From the NCBI GenBank assembly GCA_020796225.1, contig CM036753.1, positions 89,129,703-89,193,702 on the forward strand: a stretch of DNA of 64,000 nt, read 5' to 3'. This DNA is from Arion vulgaris. Lineage: Eukaryota; Mollusca; Gastropoda; Stylommatophora; Arionidae. Both the position numbers and the translations under genes were made by a program. Each line of letters opens with the position of its first letter. Position 1 is the first letter of the stretch. Below, one piece after another: positions 21,840 through 33,725 of the stretch. The notes beneath the pieces were generated by a model, which did no database searches, was not told the origin of the DNA, and worked only from the letters and a program-made list of their open reading frames with translations.

Positions 21840-23335
21840 GACTCAAGAGAGGCAAGATCATGGCAGAGTCGGGCGGAAGATACGCTTAGGAAAATATGTG
21901 ATCCTTCCGGAATTGAAACAAGAGAGGAATGGATTGCTGTGCCACCTCAATTTCAGACTGCTTTCACCGTTATTACATCTATTAAGAAAACTGCGAACAA
22001 AATAATCTATCACTGATTTACATGGATGTGGAGGCCCTCTTCCATGAGGCCATTACCTAGTAGTGGTGGGGAGGCTTGCGTGCTCCAATGATACAGTGAG
22101 CTAGGACGGCGAGAACTTATGTTCCCGGAAGGGTTACCCAGCCGGAAAGGTCACTGAGGAGGGGACAGACGAAGCATGGTCTCCTGGTCCTCCAGGTTGG
22201 GGGTTGGGCTTGGGACTAACGATCCCATCCTTTAAAAAAATTAAAGTTACGGAAACAACAACAAACACCAAAGTCCTGAATGCCAAAACCAAGACAAGAA
22301 TTGGATGCTGGAATGTAAGACGAACCAAGAATTGCTTGCACGATACCAACAAGAGAATATGGGCACTATCATCCGAAGACGACGCTGGAGATGGATTGGA
22401 CATGTGATGGGCATGGAGACTGGCTCCGACACAAAAACTGCACTGAGATGGACTCCAGGGGTAGGCGAAAGCGTGGAAGACTCAAGACGACCTGGAGGAG
22501 AACGAAAGAGCAAGAACTGAAGGAAGTGAATCATAGCTGGAACACAATACAGAGGAAGGCCATGAACAGGGAAGAATGGTGTACGTTTGTTGCTGCCCTA
22601 AACGCCAAGGGCGTAACAGGCTAAAGAGAGAGAGGAGGCCCTCTTGAATGACATTATCAATGATACAGATGTGGTTATTTACACCGATGGTTCAGTCATT
22701 CGCCAACAACGCTGTGCGTGGGCTTTTTCAGCACGCTCAGGAGGAAAAATAATAAGAGAGGCCAGTGGGGCCTACGCAACAACCACTAGTAGTTTGACAA
22801 TGGAGGTTCGGGCGGTTACGGAGGCGGTGAAATGGGTGGCATCTCACAACTACTCTCGTGTTTTCATACTCAGTGACTCCATGAGCATGATTTGTAAAGT
22901 CGAATCAGGTATGGTGAGACGCAGCTAGGTGGAGGTACTGGTACAGACAATAATCAGAGAAATCACCTTCATTTTGTCCCTGGGCACGCACGAGTTAGGG
23001 GTAATGAACGAGCTGATAGATTGGCTGGCTTAGCTACAATATCAGAGGGAGCTGCAATGGATCGAAGTGACATTCTTCACGCATTGAGAGAATCTTTCCG
23101 AACAGAGGAGTTTCAGGGCTGTGAATCCCATTAGCTGACCAGATTGAAAGAGATGTGTGTCAATATTGGTGAAGCCCGAAAAGAACGACATACTAAATAT
23201 GCAAAGAGATTAATTAATCAACATCGAACTGGCGTGTTGGGCCGCTGAACGCTGCTGGATTTGCTGAGACGGAGATCGGAGCACCTATGGACATGTCCGG
23301 AGTGCTATGATGATAGTCCTCATATAACTGATAAC
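21840..23335 (+). mobile_element. LINE D (RNase H type), 5'-truncated, interrupted by LINE C
   Basis: A 5' segment (SWQSRAEDTLRKICDPSGIE, 21840-22041) and a 3' segment (22646-23335) are parts of one element. The RNase H domain begins VVIYTDGSVIRQQRCAWAF (about 22672-22728) with TMEVRAVTEAVKW and FILSDSMSMI, followed by HARVRGNERADRLAG in another frame and a terminal LLDLLRRRSEHLWTCPECYD block (about 23250-23310). Flanked by TGATTGAAACCA at 21828-21839 and 23336-23347. The reading frame resumes across the nested insertion. Dead through stops and frameshifts. Clade inferred as I/R1-like with RNase H. Confidence 0.9.
22042..22633 (+). mobile_element. Internally deleted LINE C derivative (592 bp), nested in LINE D
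   Basis: Begins with a GC-richer leader (22042-22230). Then comes the start of an endonuclease domain (KTRIGCWNVR, about 22290-22320). At about 22322 it jumps straight to the C-terminal region (NQELLARYQQENMG, RRRRWRWIGHVM, RRKRGRLKTTWRRT, NREEWCTFVAAL) and ends TAAAGAGAGAGA. All of the catalytic endonuclease and reverse transcriptase is absent. Flanked by GGAGGCCCTCTT at 22030-22041 and 22634-22645. Both LINE ends plus intact duplications suggest it inserted in this short form. Confidence 0.88.
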
Positions 23336-23454
23336 TGATTGAAACCAACAGTTATATAAATGTATGAAATGAGTTGTCCTGCAGATGCTTAAAAATATGA
23401 TTATATATAAGGAGCAGTCCTGCAGCTGTAAGCAAGCATATATCAATCAGATGG

Positions 23455-23530
23455 GGGATTTATGTTACTAAGTTATTAAGCGGTACTCTTGCCTTCGTTG
23501 GTTCGAATACAGTTCCTGAGTGCTACAATG
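23455..23530 (+). mobile_element. tRNA-like SINE head, fragment
   Basis: GTTACTAAGTTATTAAGCGG followed by GGTTCGAATAC (about 23500-23510) looks like A and B boxes of a tRNA-derived SINE. The following body was not matched elsewhere in the window. Confidence 0.4.
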
Positions 23531-23901
23531 CAATGTAAAACAAAACGTCTGTTTAGGAAGGAAATAAGTGGCAACATGGGGTCAACTCGATCGATATCAG
23601 ACTGCAGGTATCGAGTACATTTTTATGTCTTCTATATGTCTAATAGATGGTGTACTTTCCGAGGATTTATTTTGTGATGTTAAATAGCAGCTATACTGTA
23701 CCAGCATGCCATAATAATAGCATTTCAGAGAAAACTCTTTAGCCACATACATATCTTACTGATTTGTGTAAATCCAGTACAGTTATCTGTGATATTTGTA
23801 TGTGGATTGTGTGTATTTATTTCTTGTTTTGGTAGTGACAATATGCACAATAGAGACAGTAGGACCAGTCGGTAAATAGTGATAATTGGTACCTTTGAGC
23901 A

Positions 23902-23990
23902 GTGAAAATATGGTGACAAATGAAAATATAGTGACAAATGAAAATATAGTGACAAATGAAAATATAGTGACAAATGAAAATCGTGACATG
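23902..23990. repeat. 18 bp tandem repeat, about 5 units
   Basis: Unit GTGACAAATGAAAATATA. It abuts the 3' tail of the minus-strand SINE S1 (AAAATCGTGACATG), so it may have grown from the SINE tail. Confidence 0.85.
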
Positions 23991-24212
23991 TCTTTTACAG
24001 GACTTTGTCATCAACAACAGTATACGAGTCGTCGATTTTATAGACACCACATATTTGTTCAGTAGTTTGCCATTGCTTTCTAAACGGTAAGGTCTATTTT
24101 TGCTACCATTTGCCAAGGAATGAATTTGTGTCAAATTTATAACCGTGGTGTTTGAACCAGGTACGCTTGAGTTGTGATTGAGCTCACTAACACCTACGCT
24201 ACAGACGCATAT
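23976..24212 (-). mobile_element. SINE S1, copy 1
   Basis: On the minus strand it has a tRNA-like head (degraded A box, B box GGTTCAAACACC). The body is shared by all copies (AGCAATGGCAAACTACTGAA then GACGACTCGTATACTGTTG). The plus-strand view shows GTTTGAACCAGGTACGCTTG as the marker. Confidence 0.8.
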
Positions 24213-24593
24213 TTAGGAAGTAGTATAAGTTAACAATAAACATGAAGAGCTGTGTAGAAAGATGCCAAAAAAAAACCATGAACTTTGCAAACCATACAAG
24301 TGCACTTTTGAAGTAAATTTCTGAATTGTTGTATTCTGAATTTAGAGCATCGCGTAAGCAACCATGACTTAAGTGGCTTCACTGATTAACAATAACATAT
24401 CCTAGTACATCCTTATGATTCCTTTAGAGCAAAGGCCATATAAAGCATTGACCATTCATTTTGATCATGAGATATTTTGCCCAGGTCTTTTCATTTCTTC
24501 TCAATTGACCCAATATAAATTTCAGCTTAACTCTTTTTCCGTGACTTTTTTTAGTCTCTTCAAAATAATTATTTTAAATATTTTGCTTGCACT

Positions 24594-24649
24594 AAATACA
24601 ACATATTCGTCTGTAACTGATAAATACAACATATTCGTCTGTAACTGAT
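24594..24649. repeat. 28 bp direct duplication
   Basis: Two identical units starting AAATACAACATATTCGTCTG at 24594 and 24622, directly beside the SINE at 24651. Confidence 0.95.
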
Positions 24650-24650
24650 A

Positions 24651-24905
24651 AAGTAAAAACAAATCGTATCATATCCTTTACAAAACGTAGCCATCAACCA
24701 CAGTAAACGAGTCATTGATTTTTCTTTGCACCACTTATACGTTCAGTAGTTTGCCATTGCTTTCTGAACGGTGAGGTCTATTTTTATGTTTTGTAAAAAT
24801 CACATGGAAACGAATTTGCTTCCAAACTTGTCCACCGTGTGGTTTGAACCAGGTACGCTTGAGTTTGTGATCGAGCTCACTACCGCTTGAGCTACAGACA
24901 CTCAC
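24651..24905 (-). mobile_element. SINE S1, copy 2 (255 bp, exact target duplication)
   Basis: Best copy. On the minus strand the head reads TGTAGCTCAAGCGGTAGTG (A-box region) and CCTGGTTCAAACC (B-box region), then the shared body with AGCAATGGCAAACTACTGAA and a tail TGGTTGATGGCTACGTTTTG. Flanked by GTAACTGATA at 24641-24650 and 24906-24915. tRNA-derived, RNA polymerase III-type SINE. Confidence 0.88.
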
Positions 24906-25121
24906 GTAACTGATACATACTTTAAAAAAAATCTTTGCTTTGTTTTCTAGACTATCAGTCTTTTCATTCTGCTTGTATTTTTCTCTTTCCGAGACGTTTC
25001 TCAATAATTTGTTAAACTTTTCTGTGACTTCGCTGCTCACTTTCATGACCTCTGCTAGGGTGATGTCTGGACCAGCTGCGCTTATTTATTGAATTATTTA
25101 TTTCAAGAGTAATATGTCTTT

Positions 25122-26757
25122 GAAGAAAAGATGGGCAGAACATTTTGAAGAAATATTAAATAGACCTGATCCACCAGTACTACTCAAGTTTGACGATGAG
25201 GCAAGAAACAGCTCCTACCAATTAACGAAGAAATGATAAGTGTAGCTGAGGTCAAGGAGGCAATCCATTCCGTGATAAACAATAAGCAGCGGGTGTTGAC
25301 AACATTACTGCAGAAATGCTCAAAGCGGATGATGATACAACTATTAGCCAGGTGCAAGAACTATTTAATAAAGTATGGGAATAAGAAACTATCCCAGATC
25401 AATGGAAAAAGGGAATAATTGTTAAGATCCCTAAGAAAGGTGATCTCAAAGATTGCAACAACTGGAGAGAGATCACCCTATTATCAGTAATGACCAAGAC
25501 TTTCTGCAAAATCATTCTTAATAGAATCAAAGGAACAGTGGACACAACTCTGAGAGAAGAACAGCTGGTTATAGACCTGGGAGAAGCTGCTTAGACCAAA
25601 TAATTACCCTACGACTAATTTTGAAGGAACATATTGAGAAGCAGCAACCACTCATACTAAATTTCATCGATTTTAAAAAGTCTTTGATAGTCTACACAGA
25701 ATATCTCTGTGGAATATTCTGAGATGTTATGAAATACCAGACAAAATAATAAACATTATTAAAAGCCTCTATGATGGTTTACAGTGTGCAGTTCGCACTG
25801 ATGGTGGACACAGCGACTGGTTTATGATTGAAACCGGAGTAAAGCAAGGCTGTATTCTATCTCCGCTATTGTTTGGAGTGGCCATTGACTGGGTGATGCG
25901 AAAATGTTGCAGAGGCGAAACTGGCATCGATTGGGTAGAAAATAGTCAACTAGAAGATTTGGATTTTGCAGATGATATTGCCTTGTTAAGTAGAAACAAC
26001 CAAGATATGCAAAGAAAAACAGACAACTTGTCATATATAGCATCAATAGTTGGACTGCAGATAAGCTATGAAAAACAAATATAATGAAGACACCTATGGC
26101 AAGTAATGCAGATATCACACTGGAATCTAAAATGATAAAAATAACAGAGCAGTTCACACATTTAGGTCGCAATTTTGATTGCACAGGAAATGTTAAAAAA
26201 GAAATTATGATACGAATTGGCAAAGCAACATCAACTTTTAAAAGTCTAAATAAAATATGGAACTGCAAGTTATATAGTATTAAAACTAAATTACGAATTT
26301 TCAATTCAAATGTTGTATCAATCCTAACATATGCCAGCGAGAGTTGGAAAATGACTAAAGATATAGAAAGCAAGTTGAATGCATTTGAAAATAGATGTCT
26401 GCGAAAAATAATGAATATAAAATGGAACGAATTCAAAAGAAGTGATGAAATCAGAGACATGTCTGGTCAACCACTAGTGACAACTGTTATTAGAAAGAGA
26501 AGATGGAGATATGTTGGACACACCTTGAGGAGAAATGATCAACGAATATCAAAGCAGGCATTGAAGTGAAATGCAAAGGGTTCAAGAAAGAGAGGTCGAC
26601 CTAAAGAGACCCTGAAACGAACTTTGCTGAGAGAGGCAGGAAATATTGGTCTCAGTTCCATGGAGGAGATTGAGCGAGTTGCCTAGGATAGAGCGGTATG
26701 GAGAAATTACTTGCAGGCCCTATGTAACGTATAACGGTACGAGAGGAATTATTATAA
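25122..26757 (+). mobile_element. LINE B, 5'-truncated reverse transcriptase copy (1636 bp)
   Basis: Starts at RWAEHFEEILNRP. Then EVKEAIHSVINNK, a WKKGIIVKIPKKGDLKDCNN block (about 25400-25460), FIDFKKSFDSLHR-like motif A over a frameshift (about 25660-25695), GVKQGCILSPLLFG motif B (25836-25877) and FADD motif C (25965-25976). A TAA at 26082 splits it from a 161-codon frame carrying SWKMTKDIESK, RRWRYVGHTLRR and the GRPKETLKR tail. Flanked by TAATATGTCTTT at 25110-25121 and 26758-26769. No endonuclease; inactive. The C-terminal style (K/RRWRxxGH, RGRPxxT) fits RTE/CR1-like LINEs. Confidence 0.92.
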
Positions 26758-26863
26758 TAATATGTCTTTATTTCTTTTTGACTAGATAATTACCATTTAT
26801 CATGTAGTTTATTTGTTGATGGTTGAATGTTTTATTAATCTTGTATAGCTTATCTATCTAAAC

Positions 26864-27260
26864 TCTTTTATGGTGAGCTGCAAAGTGGTAAACGCTCACA
26901 GGGATGGGGGCAGAAACAGCGATTCAAAGATACACTCAAGAACTCGATGACATCTTTTGGCATAGATGTCAACAACTGGGAGAATGCTGCTCAAGACAGA
27001 TCAGCCTGACGCACACTTCTTCGACACGGTTCCTCGGCCTGCGAGGCAGATAGAACAGCACGGATGGAGCAAGACGTCAAAACAGAGAGGCAGTAAAACT
27101 TCCCACAAGTGCAAGTATACCTTGCCCACACTGTACAAGAACATTTCAAGCCCGTATCGGGCTCACTAGTCATCTACGCACACACAGACAAACATAGCGC
27201 AACTACATTCCATTGGATGAAAATTTGTGTGGTCATCATCACCCGTGATGGACGAGCATC
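26864..27260 (+). mobile_element. LINE K 3' end, copy 1
   Basis: Encodes FYGELQSGKRSQG, QKQRFKDTLKNSMTSFGID, NNWENAAQDRSAWR, then over a frameshift a C2H2-type finger (CPHC...H...H, about 27125-27180). It ends at the conserved GTGATGGACGAGCATC. Flanked by ATCTATCTAAAC at 26852-26863 and 27261-27272. Only the terminal 400 bp of the LINE is present. Confidence 0.85.
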
Positions 27261-27272
27261 ATCTATCTAAAC

Positions 27273-27954
27273 GTACTTCAAAATGTTCTATTCATTTTAT
27301 TTTCATTTGCGTGTTGCTTAGCAGCCAACTTTCCAATTGTGACTTTAATAAAGTCTTTAGGCTGCTTGTATTTACCTGTTAGCATGTTTTCAATGCATTT
27401 TGTCTAGTGTTATTATACATGTCCATCATTTTTAACGTGGATGCAGTTTGCTCCGCCCTTCTTTTCAATATACTCGTATATACACACATATATATTTGTG
27501 TCTGTTGTATATTTCATTTCTCTTCTTTGCTCCTGTTTGTGCTTCATGAATCTTATTTTAGAATTTCTATTTTGTTCTCTGCACAAAAATGTACTTTTGT
27601 TCGTCCTTTAATGTTTCATGTTTATTGTATTTGTTTTTAGCCATTCTTTGTGCTCATATTTTATTTGCCTAGCACATTATGTCTCCTTTCATATGTTTTT
27701 TTGGTGGCTATGTTACCTGAGTTATTCTATGTGTGTTTCTTCTACTATCTGTTCTATCACACAGTGCGTATTGGAGAATGTTACTGCAAATTGTTCGTTC
27801 TTTGTTTGCTTAATGTCAAAGATAACATTGTTGTCCGTAGTTGTGTGAATATTTAGTAAGTTTCAACTTTATTTCACTTGAGTAGATGGTGATTTGATTG
27901 CTACACCTGCTCTTCTACATAATCTCGCATCTGGTAGCGATAATCAACACTAAT
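27273..27954. other. No recognisable feature
   Basis: AT-rich. Overlapping frames at 27407-27856 encode hydrophobic, low-complexity peptides with no recognisable domain. Confidence 0.55.
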
Positions 27955-28116
27955 CAGGGGCGGCTCGTCTTTTAGGGCCAGGGGTCCTGGCCTCACCAAA
28001 AATAATGTACAACGTGTATTTATTATTTTATAAATTAAAATATAGCAACCAAAACCATGATTTATCCGGGAAAAAATGTCTGGCCCCACCAACAAAATGA
28101 TCACGTGCCGCCACTG
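27955..28116. mobile_element. hAT-like MITE, second family member
   Basis: Left CAGGGGCGGCTCGTC, right TGATCACGTGCCGCCACTG. Same terminal family as 4653-4836 but shorter, and no clear 8 bp duplication survives (ACACTAAT versus CCTCTAGT). Confidence 0.6.
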
Positions 28117-28394
28117 CCTCTAGTATACACGCATATATCGTTGGTCTTGTTTACTATTCTATGATATGAGGATTTATATGCTGTGCTGTGTGTTCAGTTT
28201 CATTTTGTAATATCTTCTTTGCACTCCGGACGTGTCCATATGTGCTCCGATCTCCTTCGTACTATCTCCAAAACCGTCCAGCGACTGCCGTACCAGTTCG
28301 TTACAGTACATGTTATGTGAATTATGTTATGTGAGAACATTTTTTTCATAAAAACAATTAGTTGGAAGTGTAGACACTTTCAACATCTTCTTCT

Positions 28395-28640
28395 TCTTTG
28401 CGTTCGTTCTATAAAACCAATGTTAATCACTCTTTGTGATATGTTTGATCTTTGACAAGAACGTGGATATTTTGGTTTGGTAGGTCCCTAAACGCATAGA
28501 CTTCAACACGTTTAGGACATGCGTTTCCGATTTTAACCAAACCTCCGTAGTCGCCTCTTACGACATGCTTGACAGGTAACAGTGGTTCTAATCTTTACAC
28601 CCCAAATTTGGACCCCGATAAGCATTCGGACGACTTTCAA
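28395..28640 (+). mobile_element. Dispersed SINE-like repeat S3, copy 1
   Basis: Contains CACTCTTTGTGATATG and the block GTCGCCTCTTACGACATGC followed by GGTAACAGTGGTTCTAATC. The same blocks, diverged, are at 35095-35345, with parts at 42075-42130 and 49485-49580. The TCGCCTCTTACGACATGC stretch resembles the conserved core of widespread invertebrate SINEs as I recall them. Confidence 0.55.
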
Positions 28641-28683
28641 CATGACCTCCAGTTTCATACATAGCACCTACTTCGTTTTCTCC

Positions 28684-28785
28684 TTTCAACTTTTCGAAGC
28701 TACAGTTTTCTGAGCATATCTCTATATGTCTATGTTTCAACTTTTCGAAGCTACAGTTTTCTGAGCATATCTCTATATGTCTATG
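28684..28785. repeat. 51 bp direct duplication
   Basis: Two identical units starting TTTCAACTTTTCGAAGCTAC at 28684 and 28735. Confidence 0.95.
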
Positions 28786-29697
28786 TTTCGAATTAAAATG
28801 TCGTTTTCACTCCGTTTATCCGTGCTGCATCGTAATATATTGCAAAATACATCTTTCACAGTTTACATTGCTTTTTGACATTTATTGGCGCATAGATTGG
28901 ATGATGTTTACATCTACCTGTTTTTTTATTCTTCTGAATGTTGCTAATATTATTCTTAGTTCTACTGTTTTCCATTCTACAAATGCTATCTGCATTTTTT
29001 TGGACAACAATGGCGTTCTATTTTAGCTATGAATTGTTTCTTCGACCTAGGTAGCTGAGGTAAATTCTATTTATTTTGTGTTCACTTTAATTCTTTCGAT
29101 TTCTTTCAGTTTTGCTTCACATTCTTGTAATATATTTATCTTATAATCTCTCATTTCTACTGCCAACTGTGTAGTATCTCACTCGACTGATTAACAAGTA
29201 AATTTATTATGGTTGAACTTCCAAGTAATAGTGTCAGAAACATCTCAAGAATGTTGTGATCTGCTAAAAGCAGGTTCCATATTGTCTTTATTGTTCTATT
29301 TCATGATCATTCCACAAACACATAGATAAAAGAAATGAGACAATTATTACCAGTCAGTTTTTAAGCGTAACTGTTAACGAAAGCACATTCTATAAAGAGA
29401 AAACAAAAACTACGTTGAAAGACATCTAGAGAAAACGATTTGATTCTTCACATAATATAATTTCCTCAAGAACATATAACTAGGTGCGAGAACATAAACA
29501 TTATTATAAAACTATATTCCTATAAATATCTAACAAATCATGCTTCCAGCAGCAGGATAAAAAATCATCCTTCTTGTTACAGTCGTCTTTTATAAGACCT
29601 CAACCAAAGCATATTTATTTATCCCACTCATAAAAAAAAAAATATCGTTACTGCACTGGTCTCCTGCATTGGAGCGGCGCACACCAATCAACAACAG

Positions 29698-29700
<3 letters not shown>
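28786..29700. other. No recognisable feature
   Basis: AT-rich spacer. No domain, array or transposon end recognised. Confidence 0.55.
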
Positions 29701-29737
<37 letters not shown>

Positions 29738-29740
29738 CTA
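29701..29740. repeat. (CT)n microsatellite
   Basis: About 17 CT dinucleotides followed by a degraded CT tract. Confidence 0.95.
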
Positions 29741-29859
29741 TCTCATGATCATTCTTTTTGGCCATTTTTATCATCCTTATTGTGATATATAAACGCGCAC
29801 TGGTTTCAAGCCTCTGCTGGGCTTTCCAGTGTTTTTGCACATTTGGGTGGTCCGCTCAC

Positions 29860-30590
29860 ACTTACACCTGCCACGCCCCTCGTCACTCCACCATCATTGC
29901 CGTGCACGTCTGCCCCACCTGTGGGTCCACCCGTGCATCCTCCACATGCGTGTTCTCTCTGCTTTGGTGCCTGTTCACCGTGCCTATTGGTTCTCACCGT
30001 GCTCACATTTACTATGGACATGCCACTCAATTCGGGCACCCACCTCAAGGCTCCGAGTTTCACCAATGTGCGCCCACGTGTAACTCAACTCGGGGCCCCC
30101 ACCTGCGGCTCCGAATTTCGCTCCATGTGGGCCCAGTCTCTTCTCTGGATGCACCCTCATCCATTTATGTTTATTTGTTCGAGCCCCCACCTCAGGGCTC
30201 CGAGTTTCGCCCATGTGGGCCTACGTGCAATTCGACTCGAACCCCCACCTACGGGCTCCGAGAGTCGCCCCACGTCAGTCCCCGTCTCTTATCCGTTTAT
30301 CCGTTCAGCTTTTTCCCATCGGCCATGAGAGACGTGCATTAATAGTCACTCTGGAGTTTCGCTCGTCTGTGTTGCGAGCGGATCTCATCCAACGTGGCTA
30401 CGCCTAAGACACTACCCCTACCAGAGCAGATCTTCTTCGATCCCTACCCGCTTAGCCAGACAAGAACCAATGTCTGTTTCCATGGTCACTACGTGGAGGT
30501 GAGGTAGGATCTTGATTAGTGCCAGCTCACTAATCCTGGCGCGCTGTTGTCCCTATGCGCCTGTGCCCCACAACAGTATTCAAATTGCTA
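29860..30590 (-). repeat. GC-richer dispersed repeat R2, copy 1
   Basis: Markedly C-rich on the plus strand against an AT-rich background. Read on the minus strand it is collinear with 49775-50870 and 54180-55110: hairpin TTAGTGAGCTGGCACTAA (from plus 30513-30532), GTCTGGCTAAGCGGG, CTCTGGTA, GATGAGATCCGCTCGC and TTAATGCAC. Then come several GGCCCACATGGGCGAAACTC-type modules, repeated three to four times at 30010-30290. Open plus frames of 161-194 codons reflect the composition; no domain was recognised. Confidence 0.75.
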
Positions 30591-30604
30591 ATAAAGAACT
30601 ATAA

Positions 30605-30722
30605 AATAAAAATAGTGGCATATCTTAAAGAACGTAGCAATCAACCACAGCTAATAAAGAAATATGAAATGAAAATCGTGGCATATCCTAAAGAACGTAG
30701 CCATCAACCACAGTAAAAGAAC
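30605..30722 (-). mobile_element. SINE S1 3' ends, two tandem fragments
   Basis: Two copies of the S1 tail (GTGGCATATC.TAAAGAACGTAGC.ATCAACCACAG) about 63 bp apart, with no head. Confidence 0.7.
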
Positions 30723-31019
30723 TATATCTAGATAAAATAGAAGATGACATGTATGTTCATCAAGCGATTTACAGTCTTAGATGTCACCATACCTTGAATT
30801 GCATAGAAAACATACATCATGCATTATCGAATATATAATGTTATATTTGAACAAACAAAGCTACAGATATTTAACTCAAATGTGAAATCTGTGTTGCTAT
30901 AGCTCGAAACGTGACAAGTCACCATCTTAAACACAAATAAGATTTATAATCTTGATAAAATAGCAAATGTCTCCAACGTATTCTCAGACTGAGATGGTAT
31001 AATATAGCTGCAAACACAA

Positions 31020-31232
31020 ATCTGTGGATAAGAAAAGGACAAATACACATAATGAACCAAGGAGCGGGCAATGGACATACCCTGCAAAAAATGCAGCCTG
31101 TGTCACAACACAATCGATTGAATGGGACCCACAATTAAAACAGAAACGAGGATGTCATATACAGACCCGAAGACGGAGTCTTCTTGAGAAAATGAATTAT
31201 GATGGACTATCTTGGAAAGCTATTTGAACGAA
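31020..31232 (+). mobile_element. LINE C-terminal fragment (family G)
   Basis: Encodes TQSIEWDPQLKQKRGCHIQT and RRRSLLEKMNYDGLSWKAI, the WxPxxKRKRGxPxxTWRRSL tail common at the C-terminus of LINE reverse transcriptases. No other part of the element was seen. Confidence 0.65.
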
Positions 31233-31527
31233 CATGAAGATAAATTATCTTAAGTTTATCTGAAATCAAAATGATGAAATAGTTTAGTCTACTGTCACAA
31301 AATTAGGAGTCTGTTCTCGCATGTTCCAGTATATTCTTTGATCTTTAGATATATGCAGTTACTTGGTTATTTTTCTCTCAGGTTTCCTTTATATCTTTTA
31401 GTATTTACTATTTTTGTTTCTTTAGTTATATATTGTTTGATCTCACTTTATTTTAATTATTATTCATGTTATTGTTTTTACTTTTCTGATCTGCTATACT
31501 TTTATTTACGCCTGATTTGTTCATATA

Positions 31528-31857
31528 GAAGAATGATGAGAATCCCTGGACTGCTAAAATGACTAATGTTGAGGTGCTGAATGAGATCAAGACACAGAGA
31601 AAGCTTATCATCAATATAAGAAAGAGGCAGTCATCATTTTTCGGGCATGTGATGAGGAGGGAGGTTTAGAACACATCGTGACAACCGGTAAAATCGAGGG
31701 TAGACGAGACAGGGGAAGACAAAGAGAGAAAATGTTGGATGGCCTGACTTCATGACACGGTAGAGCATCAACATCTGAGTTGATAGCAAACACCAACGAT
31801 AGATATTTGTGAAGATCCATGATAGCCTACGCCAGCTGGCACGGCACCTGATGATGA
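31528..31857 (+). mobile_element. LINE E 3' end (330 bp, exact target duplication)
   Basis: Encodes KMTNVEVLNEIKTQRKLI, RQSSFFGHVMRRE and, in another frame, the GRxxRGRQREKMLDGLTSWH to SMIAYASWHG tail. Ends CTGATGATGA. Flanked by TTGTTCATATA at 31517-31527 and 31858-31868. It shares its last 120 bases with the short copy at 8116-8242. Confidence 0.88.
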
Positions 31858-31868
31858 TTGTTCATATA

Positions 31869-33290
31869 ACTCCTATTTGGCTGCTGTGTTTCTTTATTTT
31901 TTTAAAATAAGTCTAGTCATTTATATTTTTAAATGGGCATAAACAGCTATTGAACTATATCTGCTATGATACTGTCTCTAAGGATATACAAGTTAGGTTC
32001 ATTAACATCATCCTTCGTTGCGACCGAGGATACATAATGCAGAGACAAACAACATGTGCTCAGTTTAATCTTGTGCCTTTCTACCTATCTTTAGTTATGT
32101 GCATGTCATTGACCTTTGACTCAAACTATTACATCCAAGTGCCCTAGTTTTTGTCTATTTCTGCTGTCCTTGTAATGTCCACTGTATTGCATATCTTGAC
32201 CGCATTTCTTTTCTCATCCTGCGGACATGTCTACGAATCGTTATATTAAATACATCATCATCATCATATAGTAAATACATGTAAATGAAAACACACAAAA
32301 ATATGTGAAGAAAATCAAAAATACATACTTGCACAGCCCCATAAAATGAAACAAATAGATATGTAGAACCATATTTTATAATTTAGTTAAGGACCTTAGT
32401 GACATCGCTTATAAAGACTATGTGTCGATCTTGCAAATATGAATGAGTAATGAATATGCATGGAATGTTTCGTGTTTTACAGAGAATCAGATAACATGCC
32501 AATCTATAATCAGTACATTCTATTTCTACTCGTCTGTCTGTTCTGTACATTACATACTATAAATACACATTCATATATATATATATTCTTCCGATATGTC
32601 CTTCACTATGATCACGAGAGGGGAATAAAACGACGAAACTATCAAAAAATATTATGTACAATCTATATTGATGTATACACAACTGTCGCTATTATAGAAC
32701 ATGTCTGAAGAGAATTTACATGCTATATTTTCCCTCAGTTATTTCCGCTATCTACACTCATTTTTGCATGGAGCAAGATCTTCAATATGTATATAAAAAC
32801 TCTTATGTTCTATACTGTCTTTAGGCTATTTTCATTCATTTCTAGATTATGCTAGTCTACTCAATGTATCTTCTCTTTGTATAAACATTTGTAGTAGATT
32901 TTCCTCAGGTCGAATGCATGTTTTAGTGAGATTGTTTAGGGAAATTCACTTTTGAAGCTCACTATTTATATCTTCAAGTTCTACACCGACTCTCAAATCA
33001 CATAAGTAGTAGACTGTGCTTGGAGGAAGTGGAGTCTCCATCGAAGTACATATCATTCAGAACAAGTGACAAAGTTAGGCAAGGAAAACATCAACTGGAG
33101 AAGAGATATTTAGAGTACAAAGCTATTATGACAAAATATTAAAATAATTAAAGAATATTTTGGACAAAAATTAGTCTGATCTCTCGCCTTTGAACTCTCT
33201 GGCTTGGGTATACCTGCCAGGTACAACGTTCCTACCGTCATAGCTCTCCGCGTCATAGAGGTGCGCCCCATGCAACCACCACTACAAGGA
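31869..33290. other. No recognisable feature
   Basis: AT-rich. Short frames only. Confidence 0.55.
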
Positions 33291-33725
33291 AATAAAATCT
33301 TATGGTGGAGTGAGTCAGAGCTAACAATAAACTTATGGGCCTGCGGACTAAGGTAAGAATTATGTGAAATCAGATCACAACTAGACCACGTGACCTCGCA
33401 TTCCAGTATTAGTACATATTGACGAATTCATTTTAAAATCAACACAAAAAGCTGAATCGAAGTTATATTATGCAGCACGTTAAGTTTAACAATAAGGAAT
33501 ATCAATATTATAAATATTTTTCACCAATAAACAACCATAGACTCACAGAATTGAGTAAAATTGCATAAAAGCGTGTTCTATCAAACATCTGTAATTTCGA
33601 GCCCCCTTTTCAGATCTAGGTCAGGAAATTCCCGGTCAGTTGTCTGGCCTAGTTATCTAGAGTTGGCTGTGAGTGAGCTGAATATCAACGCTCCCCAACA
33701 ATAAACATTAATGTCATATCTTTAT

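Noticed and set aside
29758..30342. 194-codon Pro/Ser/Cys-rich ORF with overlapping 161-codon frame
   Set aside because: Lies in the C-rich dispersed repeat R2 and is not conserved in the other two R2 copies. CPTCGST near 29910 resembles a finger start but lacks the histidine pair.
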